Position numbers and translations under genes: made by a program. 7,891 nucleotides of DNA from Robiginitomaculum sp036478975 (GTDB taxonomy: Bacteria > Pseudomonadota > Alphaproteobacteria > Caulobacterales > Maricaulaceae). The notes below the pieces were generated by a model. The model had not been told where the DNA came from. It made no database searches and was given only the letters and a program-made list of their open reading frames with translations. The stretch spans positions 1-7,891 of the forward strand of contig JAZGFA010000026.1 in assembly GCA_036478975.1 (NCBI GenBank). Direction: 5' to 3'. Below are positions 1 through 6,163 of this stretch, piece after piece (position 1 is the first letter of the stretch; each line of letters starts with the position of its first letter).

Positions 1-562
1 CAAGTTCGGTCTCGGCGGTTTTGCCTTCTTCAACCGTGATGACGCCTTCATTGCCGACTTTCGCCATGGCTTCAGCAATCATCTTGCCGATAGCTTTTTC
101 GCCATTGGCAGAGATTGTGCCGACCTGAGCGATTTCGCTAGACTTAGAAATCTTGGTGGCCTTTTTAAGAAGGTCGCCAGCGATTTCGCTTGCCGCTTTA
201 TCAATGCCGCGCTTTAGATCCATCGGGTTCATGCCAGCGGCTACGCGCTTTAGGCCTTCGCGAACAATCGCTTGGGCTAGAACGGTGGCCGTTGTCGTGC
301 CGTCGCCGGCTTTGTCATTGGTCTTGCTGGCCACTTCGCGCAGCATTTGCGCGCCGAGGTTTTCAAACTTATCTTCAAGTTCGATTTCTTTGGCGACGGA
401 TACGCCGTCCTTGGTGATGCGAGGCGCGCCGAAGCTGCGCTCGATAACAACATTGCGGCCTTTAGGGCCGAGGGTCACTTTGACCGCATTTGCGAGGATG
501 TCTACGCCGCGAAGCATTCTGTCGCGAGCGTCTGTTCCGAATTTGACGTCTTTAGCCGCCAT
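1..562 (-). CDS. groL: Chaperonin GroEL (Hsp60), N-terminal part, cut by window edge
   Basis: This is the large subunit of the cytoplasmic GroEL-GroES folding chamber, which binds non-native proteins and refolds them with ATP. The 187 visible codons start MAAKDVKFGTDARDRMLRG and cover the first equatorial segment, with the nucleotide-binding TLGPKGRNVV (about 30-39), ITKDGVSVAKEIELEDKFEN (about 50-69) and the catalytic-Asp loop GDGTTTATVLAQAI (about 87-100). The intermediate segment and the start of the apical domain follow (VGTISAN, then KVGNEGVITVEEGKT). The family is usually about 545 residues, so roughly two thirds lies beyond the left edge. The start is fixed by the conserved MAAK N-terminus and a strong AGGAG (571-575) eight bases upstream. 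It is the second gene of a groES-groEL operon, 117 bases after groES. The identification is effectively certain. Confidence 0.98.
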   Translation of the reverse strand, partial: MAAKDVKFGTDARDRMLRGVDILANAVKVTLGPKGRNVVIERSFGAPRITKDGVSVAKEIELEDKFENLGAQMLREVASKTNDKAGDGTTTATVLAQAIVREGLKRVAAGMNPMDLKRGIDKAASEIAGDLLKKATKISKSSEIAQVGTISANGEKAIGKMIAEAMAKVGNEGVITVEEGKTAETEL

Positions 563-627
563 AATAAAATCTCCTAAAGAGTGTGTGTGTTAAATAATGT
601 AGTTAGTCAGGGTGTTTGGCCCGCCGC

Positions 628-644
628 GCGTTCTTGTAGAACGC
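628..644 (-). repeat. Perfect 7-bp inverted repeat in the groES-groEL spacer
   Basis: GCGTTCT (628-634) and AGAACGC (638-644) are perfect complements separated by TGT. In the transcript they would form a tight hairpin about 65 bases before the groEL start. No T-run follows on the minus strand, so it is not an intrinsic terminator. It may be an mRNA processing or stability element (inference). Confidence 0.6.
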
Positions 645-655
645 TATAACGGGGT

Positions 656-679
656 GTGTATTTGCCAAGGCAAATACAC
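656..679 (-). repeat. Perfect 11-bp inverted repeat abutting the groES stop codon
   Basis: GTGTATTTGCC (656-666) and GGCAAATACAC (669-679) are perfect complements separated by two bases. The repeat begins at the base immediately after the groES stop codon (680-682). The transcript would fold into a hairpin of about 9-10 pairs once the loop is relaxed. No U-tract follows, so readthrough into groEL is expected. A 3'-end stabiliser for a groES-only mRNA, or an endonuclease site, would fit the position. Confidence 0.7.
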
Positions 680-967
680 TTAACCAACCACGCCCATAAT
701 GTCGGATTCCTTCATGATAAGAAGGTCTTGGCCGTCAAGGGTGATTTCCGTGCCGCCCCATTCGCCAAAAAGAACGCGGTCGCCCTTTTTCACGTCAAGC
801 TTTACGAATGTGCCGTTTTCGTCACGTATGCCGGGGCCTACGGCAACGACTTTACCTTCAGAGGGTTTTTCTTGGGCAGCGCCGGGCAGGATAATGCCGC
901 CGGCTGTTTTGGTTTCTTCTGCAACGCGCTTAATTACTACGCGGTCATGGAGAGGACGAAATTTCAT
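680..967 (-). CDS. groES: Co-chaperonin GroES (Hsp10)
   Basis: This is the small lid subunit, which forms a heptameric ring capping GroEL and drives substrate release into the folding cavity. It has 95 residues, the normal family length. It begins MKFRPLHDRVVIKR (the first strand of the GroES fold) and has the mobile loop with the GroEL-contacting hydrophobic stretch TAGGIILPGAAQEKP (about 21-35). Further family signatures are GKVVAVGPG (38-46), the DVKKGDRVLF strand and the C-terminal DLLIMKESDIMGVV. A weak purine-rich ribosome site (AAGAGA) precedes the ATG by about 7 bases. It is the first gene of the leftward groES-groEL operon and lies downstream of a heat-shock-type promoter at 1038-1066. 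No odd residues are seen. Confidence 0.98.
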   Translation of the reverse strand: MKFRPLHDRVVIKRVAEETKTAGGIILPGAAQEKPSEGKVVAVGPGIRDENGTFVKLDVKKGDRVLFGEWGGTEITLDGQDLLIMKESDIMGVVG

Positions 968-1037
968 AGTCTGTCTCTTGGTTTTCTAGGGTTGATAGGG
1001 CTAGCGCGCCCATAAAGAGAGAGCGCCGATAGGGGGG

Positions 1038-1066
1038 AGATAAGGACGCTAAGGCCGTACGTCAAG
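1038..1066 (-). promoter_or_regulatory. Sigma-32 (RpoH)-type heat-shock promoter of groESL
   Basis: On the minus strand, CTTG (1066-1063) is followed by an 18-base spacer and CTTATCT (1044-1038). This agrees at every specified base with the alphaproteobacterial RpoH consensus as I know it, CTTG-N17/18-CYTATNT. Transcription would start near 1031 and give a leader of about 64 bases before groES. TTGACG...TTATCT in the same place, with a 16-base spacer, could also be read weakly by the housekeeping sigma factor. Confidence 0.75.
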
Positions 1067-1140
1067 GGGCGGGGCGTGAGGAGTTTTTAAGTCCCCTAAA
1101 ACGCGCAATATTTTTGCGTCAAAAGGTGGTTATCCTTATG

Positions 1141-1178
1141 ACAGCGCAAGACAATTCCGCTGTGGCGAAAATACCACA
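1141..1178. repeat. Two overlapping inverted repeats in the groES / TonB-receptor divergent region
   Basis: ACAGCG (1141-1146) pairs with CGCTGT (1158-1163) across 11 bases. TGTGG (1161-1165) pairs with CCACA (1174-1178) across 8 bases. The two repeats share the bases TGT at 1161-1163. Each has the size and symmetry of a dimeric regulator operator, and they lie 110-147 bases upstream of the receptor start. I do not recognise either as the site of a known regulator. The rest of the 320-base divergent region (968-1287) holds the groESL promoter and weak promoter-like sequences for the receptor; I found no gene in it. Confidence 0.4.
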
Positions 1179-1236
1179 ATATTTAACTAAATCAAGGGTT
1201 TGACGAGTTTGGCTTGAAAGGGCGCGCATGGCGAGG

Positions 1237-1266
1237 TTAGGCTAAAGTTGAACTGATAGCTATACC
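1237..1266 (+). promoter_or_regulatory. Weak candidate promoter for the TonB-dependent receptor
   Basis: GCTATACC (1259-1266) matches seven of eight positions of the Caulobacter housekeeping -10 motif GCTANAWC. The -35 counterpart TTAGGC (1237-1242) is poor. Transcription would begin near 1272, just before the purine-rich ribosome site AGAGAGAA (1276-1283) and the ATG at 1288. A TTGAAA at 1214-1219 is an alternative -35 element. This is a pattern match only. Confidence 0.25.
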
Positions 1267-1287
1267 TATAACCTTAGAGAGAACACC

Positions 1288-3666
1288 ATGACTATTGCAT
1301 CCCATAAGAAAGCCCTTTTAACTGGAGCGTCGGCAATGCTCATTGCCGCGCTCATCGCGCCATCGGCCCTCGCGCAGGTCACGGACGAAATTATCGTGAC
1401 GGCGACCAAGCGCGCCTCCACCGTGAAGGACGTGCCGTTTTCCCTAAACGCCCAGAGCCAAGTGGATATTCAGCGCAGCGGCGCGACGAACCTAGAAGAG
1501 CTGTCACGCAATATTGCCGGCCTGACAATTCAAAACCTCGGCCCTGGCCAAAGCCAGATTGCTATTCGCGGCGTTTCCGCCGGCCAGATTGTCCGTGATC
1601 AGCCCGGCGTGAAAGAGCAAGTCGGCGTCTATCTTGACGAGTCGGTTATTTCGCTATCCCTCTTTACTCCTGACCTTGACCTCTTTGACCTCAACCGGGT
1701 TGAGACATTGCGCGGCCCGCAGGGTACGCTGTTTGGCTCCGGCTCCGTTGGCGGCACTGTGCGTTACATCACTAATCAGCCAGAGCTAGATAACACGTCA
1801 GGCCAAGTTGAATTTAACGTCAATAGCGTTACCGATGGTGGCATTGGCGGCCATGTAAAAGGCGCTTACAATGTGCCGATTGGCGAAAACGCGGCAATTC
1901 GCGCCGTTGGGTATGTCACCCAATATGCGGGCTTTATTGACGCGCTACGCGAAGGCGGCGACATTAAGGAAGACGTTAATAGCGGCACGCGCATCGGTGG
2001 TCGCGTCTCTATGGTATTTGAGCCATCCGACGGTCTGTCCATTACCCCGCGCGTTATCTATCAAAAAATTGATACGGAAGGTTTTAACCGCCAAGAGGTT
2101 TTCAATCTCTACGCCAATCCGTTTACCACAACGCGCCCGGCTGTTACCTTTGACGAGCGTCAGCAATTCTTGCGCCTTGACGAAGCCTTTAGCGACGAGA
2201 CTTTAATCGCCGATTTGACCATTGAGAAAAACCTTGGCTCGCTCGATTTGACCTCTGTCACGAGCTATACGGACCGCGCCATTTTGGTCAGCCGTGACGC
2301 CAGCGCCCTTACGGGTAGTGTGTCGGTTGATTTGGGCTATACGGCGGCGGATGTTTTACTGCCGTCTAATCTTAAGGACACAACGGACGTGGCCCAGCTT
2401 ACCCAAGAGCTGCGCCTTAGCTCCGATTATGAAGGCCCTCTGCAGTGGGTTGGCGGCGTGTTTTACTCTGACACGGAGCGGGTTTACGCCCAGCGCCTCC
2501 CAACTCCGGGATACGCGGCGGCGACGGACGCGGCGCTTGGCGCTGGCACGTCGGCGGCTGTGGCTAACGGTTTTGCCAATCTCGACTCGCCGTTTAACTC
2601 GGACCTGCCCTATGATTTAACGCAAGTGGCCGTATTTGGCGAAGCGACATATGAGGCGACAGACCGTCTTAACCTCACGGCGGGCGGGCGTTACTATTCC
2701 TATGACGAAACCCGCACCATCACGACGGGCGGCCTATTTGCCAATGGCGATAGCGGCATTGTCGATGAGACGTCATCCACTGGCTTCACGCCGCGGGTTC
2801 TCGCGAGCTATGAGCTTAACGATGCGGTGACGCTTAACGCGCAGGCATCACAGGGCTTCCGTCTGGGCGGGGTTAATGACCCGCTTAACGCCACGCTTTG
2901 TAACGCGGCGGATGCGGCAGTATTTGGCGGATTCCAAAAATATGAAGATGAGACGCTTTGGAACTATGAGGGCGGTATGAAGATTGCCCATAATGGTTTG
3001 ACCTTTAATGCGGCGGCTTTCCATACCCAAATCTCTGATTTGCAAGTTACCCTTGACGCCGGCTCTTGTTCTTCGCGCATTTCGTTTAATGTGCCAGAAG
3101 CGCATACAACGGGTATCGAGTTTGAAATGGCGGCTAAAGGCCAAGGCCCTTGGGACTTTGGTTTTACCGGCAGCTTTATCAGCGCAGAGTTTGACTCTAC
3201 GGTTATTGATAGCACGGGCTCTGTTCTGGGCGGCGTAGAGGAAGGCAATCGCCTACCGTCTGTGCCGAAATATCAGCTCTCCGCTAGCGCAACCTATAAT
3301 GTCGACACCGACTTTGCGGGAAGTCAAGGCGGCTATATCACCACCTCATTGCAAGTGGTGGGTGACCGTATTACCCAGCCAAGCGACCAAGTTGGCGGCT
3401 CTGGTAACTTTGCCTCTGGCCTGCCATTTGGCGGCGCAAGCGGCGCGGACATCACGCAAGTGGACCTGACCCTTGACGCCTATGAAATCATGAACGTCAC
3501 GGCGGGTCTGGACTTTGATACATGGGAACTTCAAGCCTATGTAAGCAATGTGTTCGACAAAAACACCAACCTCTCCTTTGACCGCGAACGCGGCGGGCGT
3601 GCACGTCTTGGCTTTAGAACCAATGCGCCGCGCACGGCCGGCATTACGGCGCGCTTTAACTACTAA
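1288..3666 (+). CDS. TonB-dependent outer membrane receptor, substrate unknown
   Basis: This is a 792-residue outer membrane active transporter energised by the TonB-ExbB-ExbD complex. The signal peptide is residues 1-29 (basic HKK, hydrophobic core, SALA followed by Q30). A TonB box, DEIIVTATKR, lies at 33-42. The plug domain spans about 44-165, with NLEELSRNIAGLTIQN, the IAIRGVS strand and the diagnostic LRGPQGTLFGSGSVGGTVRYIT (141-162). The rest is a 22-strand barrel type, with typical segments such as FGEATYEATDRLNLTAGGRYY and LQAYVSNVFDKN, ending ARFNY with a terminal aromatic residue as outer membrane proteins require. Cys538 and Cys594 are the only cysteines outside the signal peptide and probably form a loop disulfide. 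The length fits receptors of the Caulobacter/sphingomonad expansion. No FecIR, periplasmic or catabolic neighbour indicates the ligand, which could be an iron chelate, glycan or aromatic compound. A strong terminator follows, so it is probably monocistronic. Confidence 0.95.
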   Translation: MTIASHKKALLTGASAMLIAALIAPSALAQVTDEIIVTATKRASTVKDVPFSLNAQSQVDIQRSGATNLEELSRNIAGLTIQNLGPGQSQIAIRGVSAGQIVRDQPGVKEQVGVYLDESVISLSLFTPDLDLFDLNRVETLRGPQGTLFGSGSVGGTVRYITNQPELDNTSGQVEFNVNSVTDGGIGGHVKGAYNVPIGENAAIRAVGYVTQYAGFIDALREGGDIKEDVNSGTRIGGRVSMVFEPSDGLSITPRVIYQKIDTEGFNRQEVFNLYANPFTTTRPAVTFDERQQFLRLDEAFSDETLIADLTIEKNLGSLDLTSVTSYTDRAILVSRDASALTGSVSVDLGYTAADVLLPSNLKDTTDVAQLTQELRLSSDYEGPLQWVGGVFYSDTERVYAQRLPTPGYAAATDAALGAGTSAAVANGFANLDSPFNSDLPYDLTQVAVFGEATYEATDRLNLTAGGRYYSYDETRTITTGGLFANGDSGIVDETSSTGFTPRVLASYELNDAVTLNAQASQGFRLGGVNDPLNATLCNAADAAVFGGFQKYEDETLWNYEGGMKIAHNGLTFNAAAFHTQISDLQVTLDAGSCSSRISFNVPEAHTTGIEFEMAAKGQGPWDFGFTGSFISAEFDSTVIDSTGSVLGGVEEGNRLPSVPKYQLSASATYNVDTDFAGSQGGYITTSLQVVGDRITQPSDQVGGSGNFASGLPFGGASGADITQVDLTLDAYEIMNVTAGLDFDTWELQAYVSNVFDKNTNLSFDRERGGRARLGFRTNAPRTAGITARFNY

Positions 3667-3701
3667 GCCGCCTTGGGGGCAGCCTAGGCGATTTGGAAGT
3701 G

Positions 3702-3732
3702 AACGGCTCGGGATTTCCCGGGCCGTTTTTTT
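3702..3732 (+). terminator. Rho-independent terminator after the TonB-dependent receptor
   Basis: AACGGCTCGGG (3702-3712) pairs with CCCGGGCCGTT (3717-3727) over 11 positions, with one T-G wobble and an ATTT loop. A run of seven T residues (3726-3732) follows. It lies 36 bases after the receptor stop codon and separates the receptor from the HAD gene. Confidence 0.92.
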
Positions 3733-3745
3733 ACGCCCTGCCGCC

Positions 3746-3774
3746 TTGCAATTGCCCCCGCTCGCCGCTACCTG
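3746..3774 (+). promoter_or_regulatory. Candidate promoter for the HAD-maoC-ribF cluster, possibly giving a leaderless mRNA
   Basis: TTGCAA (3746-3751), a 17-base spacer and TACCTG (3769-3774, within GCTACCTG) resemble a housekeeping promoter. The ATG at 3781 lies six bases after the -10 element, so transcription would start at or next to the start codon. This fits the absence of a Shine-Dalgarno sequence before the gene. Because a strong terminator ends at 3732, the cluster needs a promoter in this 48-base gap or inside the gene. Confidence 0.35.
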
Positions 3775-3780
3775 AAACCT

Positions 3781-4638
3781 ATGAACACACTTACTCCACC
3801 GACCGATTTTCGCGCCCTTGGCGGGCTTGGCCAAATTGCCCATGATTATGACGTGCTCGTCTGTGATATTTGGGGGGTCATTCATAATGGCCGCGAGCCG
3901 TTTTTTGAGGCGTGCGAGGCGGTGGCCCGCTTTCGCGAAAATAATGGCACGGTGATATTTGTTACCAATTCCCCGCGCCCGTCCCGCGCCATACCAGAGC
4001 AGCTTGCCGCTATTCGCGTGCCGGATAATCTCTATGACGCGATTGTGACCTCCGGCGACGCGACGATTGACGAGCTATCACGGCGCGCGCCCGGCCCGGT
4101 TTTTCGCCTTGGGCCAGAGCGCGATAACGGGCTTTATGGCGGGCTAGAGCTTAACTTCTCTGACATGGACGGCGCGGCCTTTATTAGCTGCACGGGCCTG
4201 TTTGAGGACGAGACCGAAACCCCCGATGATTACACGGAGCTTTTGGGCGCGGCCCGCGAGCGCAATTTGCCGATGGTCTGCGCCAATCCTGACGTGCGGG
4301 TGAAACGCGGCGACAGCATGATTTATTGCGGCGGCGCGCTGGCCAAGCTTTATGAAGATATGGGCGGCGAGGTGATTTATGCGGGCAAGCCGCATCCGCC
4401 AATATACCGTCTGTCGCGGGCGTGGATGGACGAGGCGCTCGGCTATGTGCCAAATCCGTCGCGGGTTTTGGCCATTGGCGATAATATCCATACGGATTTG
4501 CTAGGCGCGCAAAATGAGGGCTATGACTGCCTGTTCATTGGCGACGGGCTGGATAGCGGCAATAGCGAAGCGGTGTTTGATCTTATCCGCGAGCACGGCA
4601 TTAGCGCCCGTTACGCGATGAATAGTTTGGCTTGGTAG
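3781..4638 (+). CDS. HAD-superfamily subclass IIA hydrolase-like protein (TIGR01459 type)
   Basis: This is a 285-residue cytosolic haloacid-dehalogenase-fold protein, the class that usually contains phosphatases using an aspartyl nucleophile and Mg2+. Motif I is DVLVCDIWGVIHNG, with nucleophile Asp29. Motif II is VIFVTNSPRPS (Thr62). The motif III lysine is in GKPHPPIY (Lys203), and motif IV is AIGDNIHTDLLGA (Asp234, Asp239). The IIA cap lies between motifs II and III. The usual second Asp of motif I (DxD) is Trp31. I recall 'D-x-W-G-V-x-H-N-G' as typical of this alphaproteobacterial family, so this is probably a family trait rather than decay. The substrate is unknown. The neighbouring ribF allows a guess at a flavin-pathway phosphatase, without direct evidence. 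The start is the first ATG after the terminator; no Shine-Dalgarno sequence is visible, which suggests leaderless translation. It heads a rightward cluster with maoC (66 bases on) and ribF. Confidence 0.88.
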   Translation: MNTLTPPTDFRALGGLGQIAHDYDVLVCDIWGVIHNGREPFFEACEAVARFRENNGTVIFVTNSPRPSRAIPEQLAAIRVPDNLYDAIVTSGDATIDELSRRAPGPVFRLGPERDNGLYGGLELNFSDMDGAAFISCTGLFEDETETPDDYTELLGAARERNLPMVCANPDVRVKRGDSMIYCGGALAKLYEDMGGEVIYAGKPHPPIYRLSRAWMDEALGYVPNPSRVLAIGDNIHTDLLGAQNEGYDCLFIGDGLDSGNSEAVFDLIREHGISARYAMNSLAW

Positions 4639-4654
4639 TCGTCGGCCCTTAGGC

Positions 4655-4695
4655 TATTGTGGGTAATCAATATTACAAGAATTGGCAATATTACA
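4655..4695 (+). repeat. Short repeats (CAATATTACA twice, TATTG inverted) before the MaoC gene
   Basis: CAATATTACA occurs at 4668-4677 and again at 4686-4695, 18 bases apart start to start. TATTG (4655-4659) is an inverted copy of the CAATA core (4668-4672) across 8 bases, and GTAAT-CAAT-ATTAC (4663-4676) is a small palindrome. The second copy runs into the ribosome site of the MaoC gene (AGGA, 4695-4698). It could be an operator cluster in the 66-base gap, or chance in an AT-rich patch. Confidence 0.35.
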
Positions 4696-4704
4696 GGAAA
4701 CGGC

Positions 4705-5160
4705 ATGAGTGAATTTATACGCGGCTATTATCTCGACGAAATGGAAGTCGGGATGGCCTTTGAAAAATCCATGGAAACCACCGAGGAGGCGATTGAGACC
4801 TTCGCCAAATTATCCGGTGATTACAACCCTATCCACATGGACGCGGAATATGCCAAGACCACCATGTTTGGTCAGCGCATCGCCCATGGGGCTTTGTCGG
4901 CCTCCTTAATATCGGCCGTGCTAGGTAATGATTTGCCCGGGCCAGGCGCGATTTTTGTCGAGCTTAACATGCGCTTTCGCAAGCCCGCCTTTATCGGCGA
5001 CATTGTGGTGGCGCGCGCCGAAGTGGCAGAGATAAACCAGCGCACGGGCCGCATTAAAATGAAGGTGCGCTGCTCTGTTAATGGCAAGCCGATTATTCGC
5101 GGCGACGCCGGCGTTATCGTGCCAAAGCGGCCAGAGGGTGACACCTCAAAGCGCGACTAA
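4705..5160 (+). CDS. MaoC-family dehydratase, probable (R)-specific enoyl-CoA hydratase
   Basis: This 151-residue single hot-dog-domain protein probably hydrates trans-2-enoyl-CoA to (R)-3-hydroxyacyl-CoA, as PhaJ does. The hydratase-2 motif is clear at 36-66: LSGDYNPIHMD with the catalytic pair Asp39 and His44, followed by AEYAKTTMFGQRIAHG and the small-residue helix ALSASLIS. The later strands, LNMRFRKPAFIGDIV and GRIKMKVRCSVNGKPII, complete the fold. The start at 4705 is preferred over an in-frame ATG at 4657 because AGGA (4695-4698) sits six bases upstream and the extra 16 residues look non-native. It ends six bases before ribF, implying co-transcription. Its metabolic partner is not visible; phaJ-like roles in polyhydroxyalkanoate supply or fatty-acid metabolism are family-based inference, and other MaoC substrates are possible. 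Confidence 0.9.
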   Translation: MSEFIRGYYLDEMEVGMAFEKSMETTEEAIETFAKLSGDYNPIHMDAEYAKTTMFGQRIAHGALSASLISAVLGNDLPGPGAIFVELNMRFRKPAFIGDIVVARAEVAEINQRTGRIKMKVRCSVNGKPIIRGDAGVIVPKRPEGDTSKRD

Positions 5161-5166
5161 GAGCGG

Positions 5167-6108
5167 ATGAAAACCCTCACCCATTTTGATAATTTAAGAG
5201 CAGGCGAGCAAGGCGCGGTGATAGCGCTGGGTAATTTTGACGGCATACATCGCGGCCACCAAATCGTTATAGACGCAGCCTTATCGGTGGCTAAAGACTT
5301 GGGCGCTCCGGCGGGCGTGGCCTGTTTTCGCCCTCACCCAAGCCAGTATTTCAACCCGGATTGCGAGCCGTTTCGCCTGATGAGTGCGCGTATGCGCGGG
5401 GTGATTTTATCGGAAATGGGCGTCGATAATCTGTATGAGCTACCCTTTGATAAGGCGATGACCCAGATGGATGACATGCAGTTTGTCGAGACGGTTTTGC
5501 ATAAAGGCCTTGGCATTAAACATGTGGTGGTGGGCGAAGATTTCCATTACGGCCATAAGCGTTGCGCCGATTTTGACAGCATGAAAAAACACTGCGCGGC
5601 GCGCGGCATTGGCGTTACGGGGATTAAGCCGATTAGTCTGCACCAATCCTACGGCAAATATGGCTCTACCGAAATTAGGCAGGCTTTGCGCGATGGCGAC
5701 GTGTTCTTTGCCGCCCATATGCTCTCGCGTCCGTGGATAGTGGACGGGGAAGTGATGCGCGGCGACCAGCTTGGCCGCACATTAGGCTTTCCGACGGCCA
5801 ATCTATATTTCCATGACCGCTTACGTCCAAGGCCGGGCATTTACGCCGCCCAGTGCCGCATTGAAGGCGAGGATAATTGGCGCGACGGGGTGGCCTATGT
5901 CGGCGCGCGGCCTGTGGTCGATGGCAAAGACCACCGGTTAGAAATGCATATTTTTGATTTTGACCAAGAGATTTACGGCCAAACCCTAGAGGTGGCCTTT
6001 CGCGCTTTCATCAGGGAAGACGCCAATTTTGATAGCCTAGAGGCGATGACCGCGCAAATGGTCAAGGACAAGGCTGGCGCGCGGGCGCTATTTGGGCGCG
6101 GGGCATAA
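5167..6108 (+). CDS. ribF: Bifunctional riboflavin kinase / FMN adenylyltransferase (FAD synthetase)
   Basis: This enzyme makes FMN from riboflavin and ATP (kinase), then FAD from FMN and ATP (adenylyltransferase), in the cytosol. It has 313 residues, normal for the family. The N-terminal nucleotidyltransferase domain has GNFDGIHRGHQ (22-32), FRPHPSQYF, GEDFHYGHKR and YGSTEIRQAL (Ser167-Thr168 and Arg171, the SSTxIR position, with Gly166 for the first Ser). The C-terminal kinase domain has GDQLGRTLGFPTANL (199-213, the PTAN metal/nucleotide motif), PGIYA, GVAYVGARP, and LEMHIFDFDQEIYG with the catalytic Glu259. It follows maoC by six bases (TAA-GAGCGG-ATG), and a weak purine-rich ribosome site overlaps the gap. 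No FMN riboswitch is visible upstream. ribF is an essential core gene, often next to ileS in proteobacteria, and ileS lies about 770 bases downstream here. Confidence 0.97.
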   Translation: MKTLTHFDNLRAGEQGAVIALGNFDGIHRGHQIVIDAALSVAKDLGAPAGVACFRPHPSQYFNPDCEPFRLMSARMRGVILSEMGVDNLYELPFDKAMTQMDDMQFVETVLHKGLGIKHVVVGEDFHYGHKRCADFDSMKKHCAARGIGVTGIKPISLHQSYGKYGSTEIRQALRDGDVFFAAHMLSRPWIVDGEVMRGDQLGRTLGFPTANLYFHDRLRPRPGIYAAQCRIEGEDNWRDGVAYVGARPVVDGKDHRLEMHIFDFDQEIYGQTLEVAFRAFIREDANFDSLEAMTAQMVKDKAGARALFGRGA

Positions 6109-6163
6109 AGGCGGCTGTGTGTTGCCGTTACGAGAATACCGCTAGAATAAAGCGTCCGATTCT

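Noticed and set aside
153..593. 146-residue plus-strand frame opposite groEL
   Set aside because: It is the antisense shadow of a strongly conserved groEL coding region. Its translation is Ser/Arg/Pro-rich with no recognisable domain.
656..1015. 119-residue plus-strand frame opposite groES
   Set aside because: It lies almost wholly antisense to groES, starts inside an inverted repeat, and shows no domain.
1001..1029. CIRCE-like inverted element before groES (CTAGCGC ... GAGCGCCGA)
   Set aside because: The arms match TTAGCACTC/GAGTGCTAA poorly and the spacer is 11 instead of 9 bases. It is not a credible HrcA site.
1101..1121. CGCAA/TTGCG hairpin followed by a short T-run on the minus strand
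   Set aside because: The stem has only 5 pairs and the T-run only four bases, and no upstream minus-strand transcript needs terminating there.
3346..3885. 179-residue minus-strand frame across the receptor end, terminator and HAD start
   Set aside because: It spans two well-supported plus-strand genes and a terminator. The composition is that of antisense translation, and no family is evident.
4657..4704. Upstream in-frame ATG giving the MaoC protein 16 extra residues
   Set aside because: It has no ribosome site and its extra residues (MWVINITRIGNITGNG) come from the repeat-bearing spacer. The ATG at 4705 has AGGA at good spacing.
5100..5166. Possible FMN riboswitch ahead of ribF
   Set aside because: Only six bases separate maoC and ribF, and no RFN-type conserved helices are seen within the upstream coding sequence.
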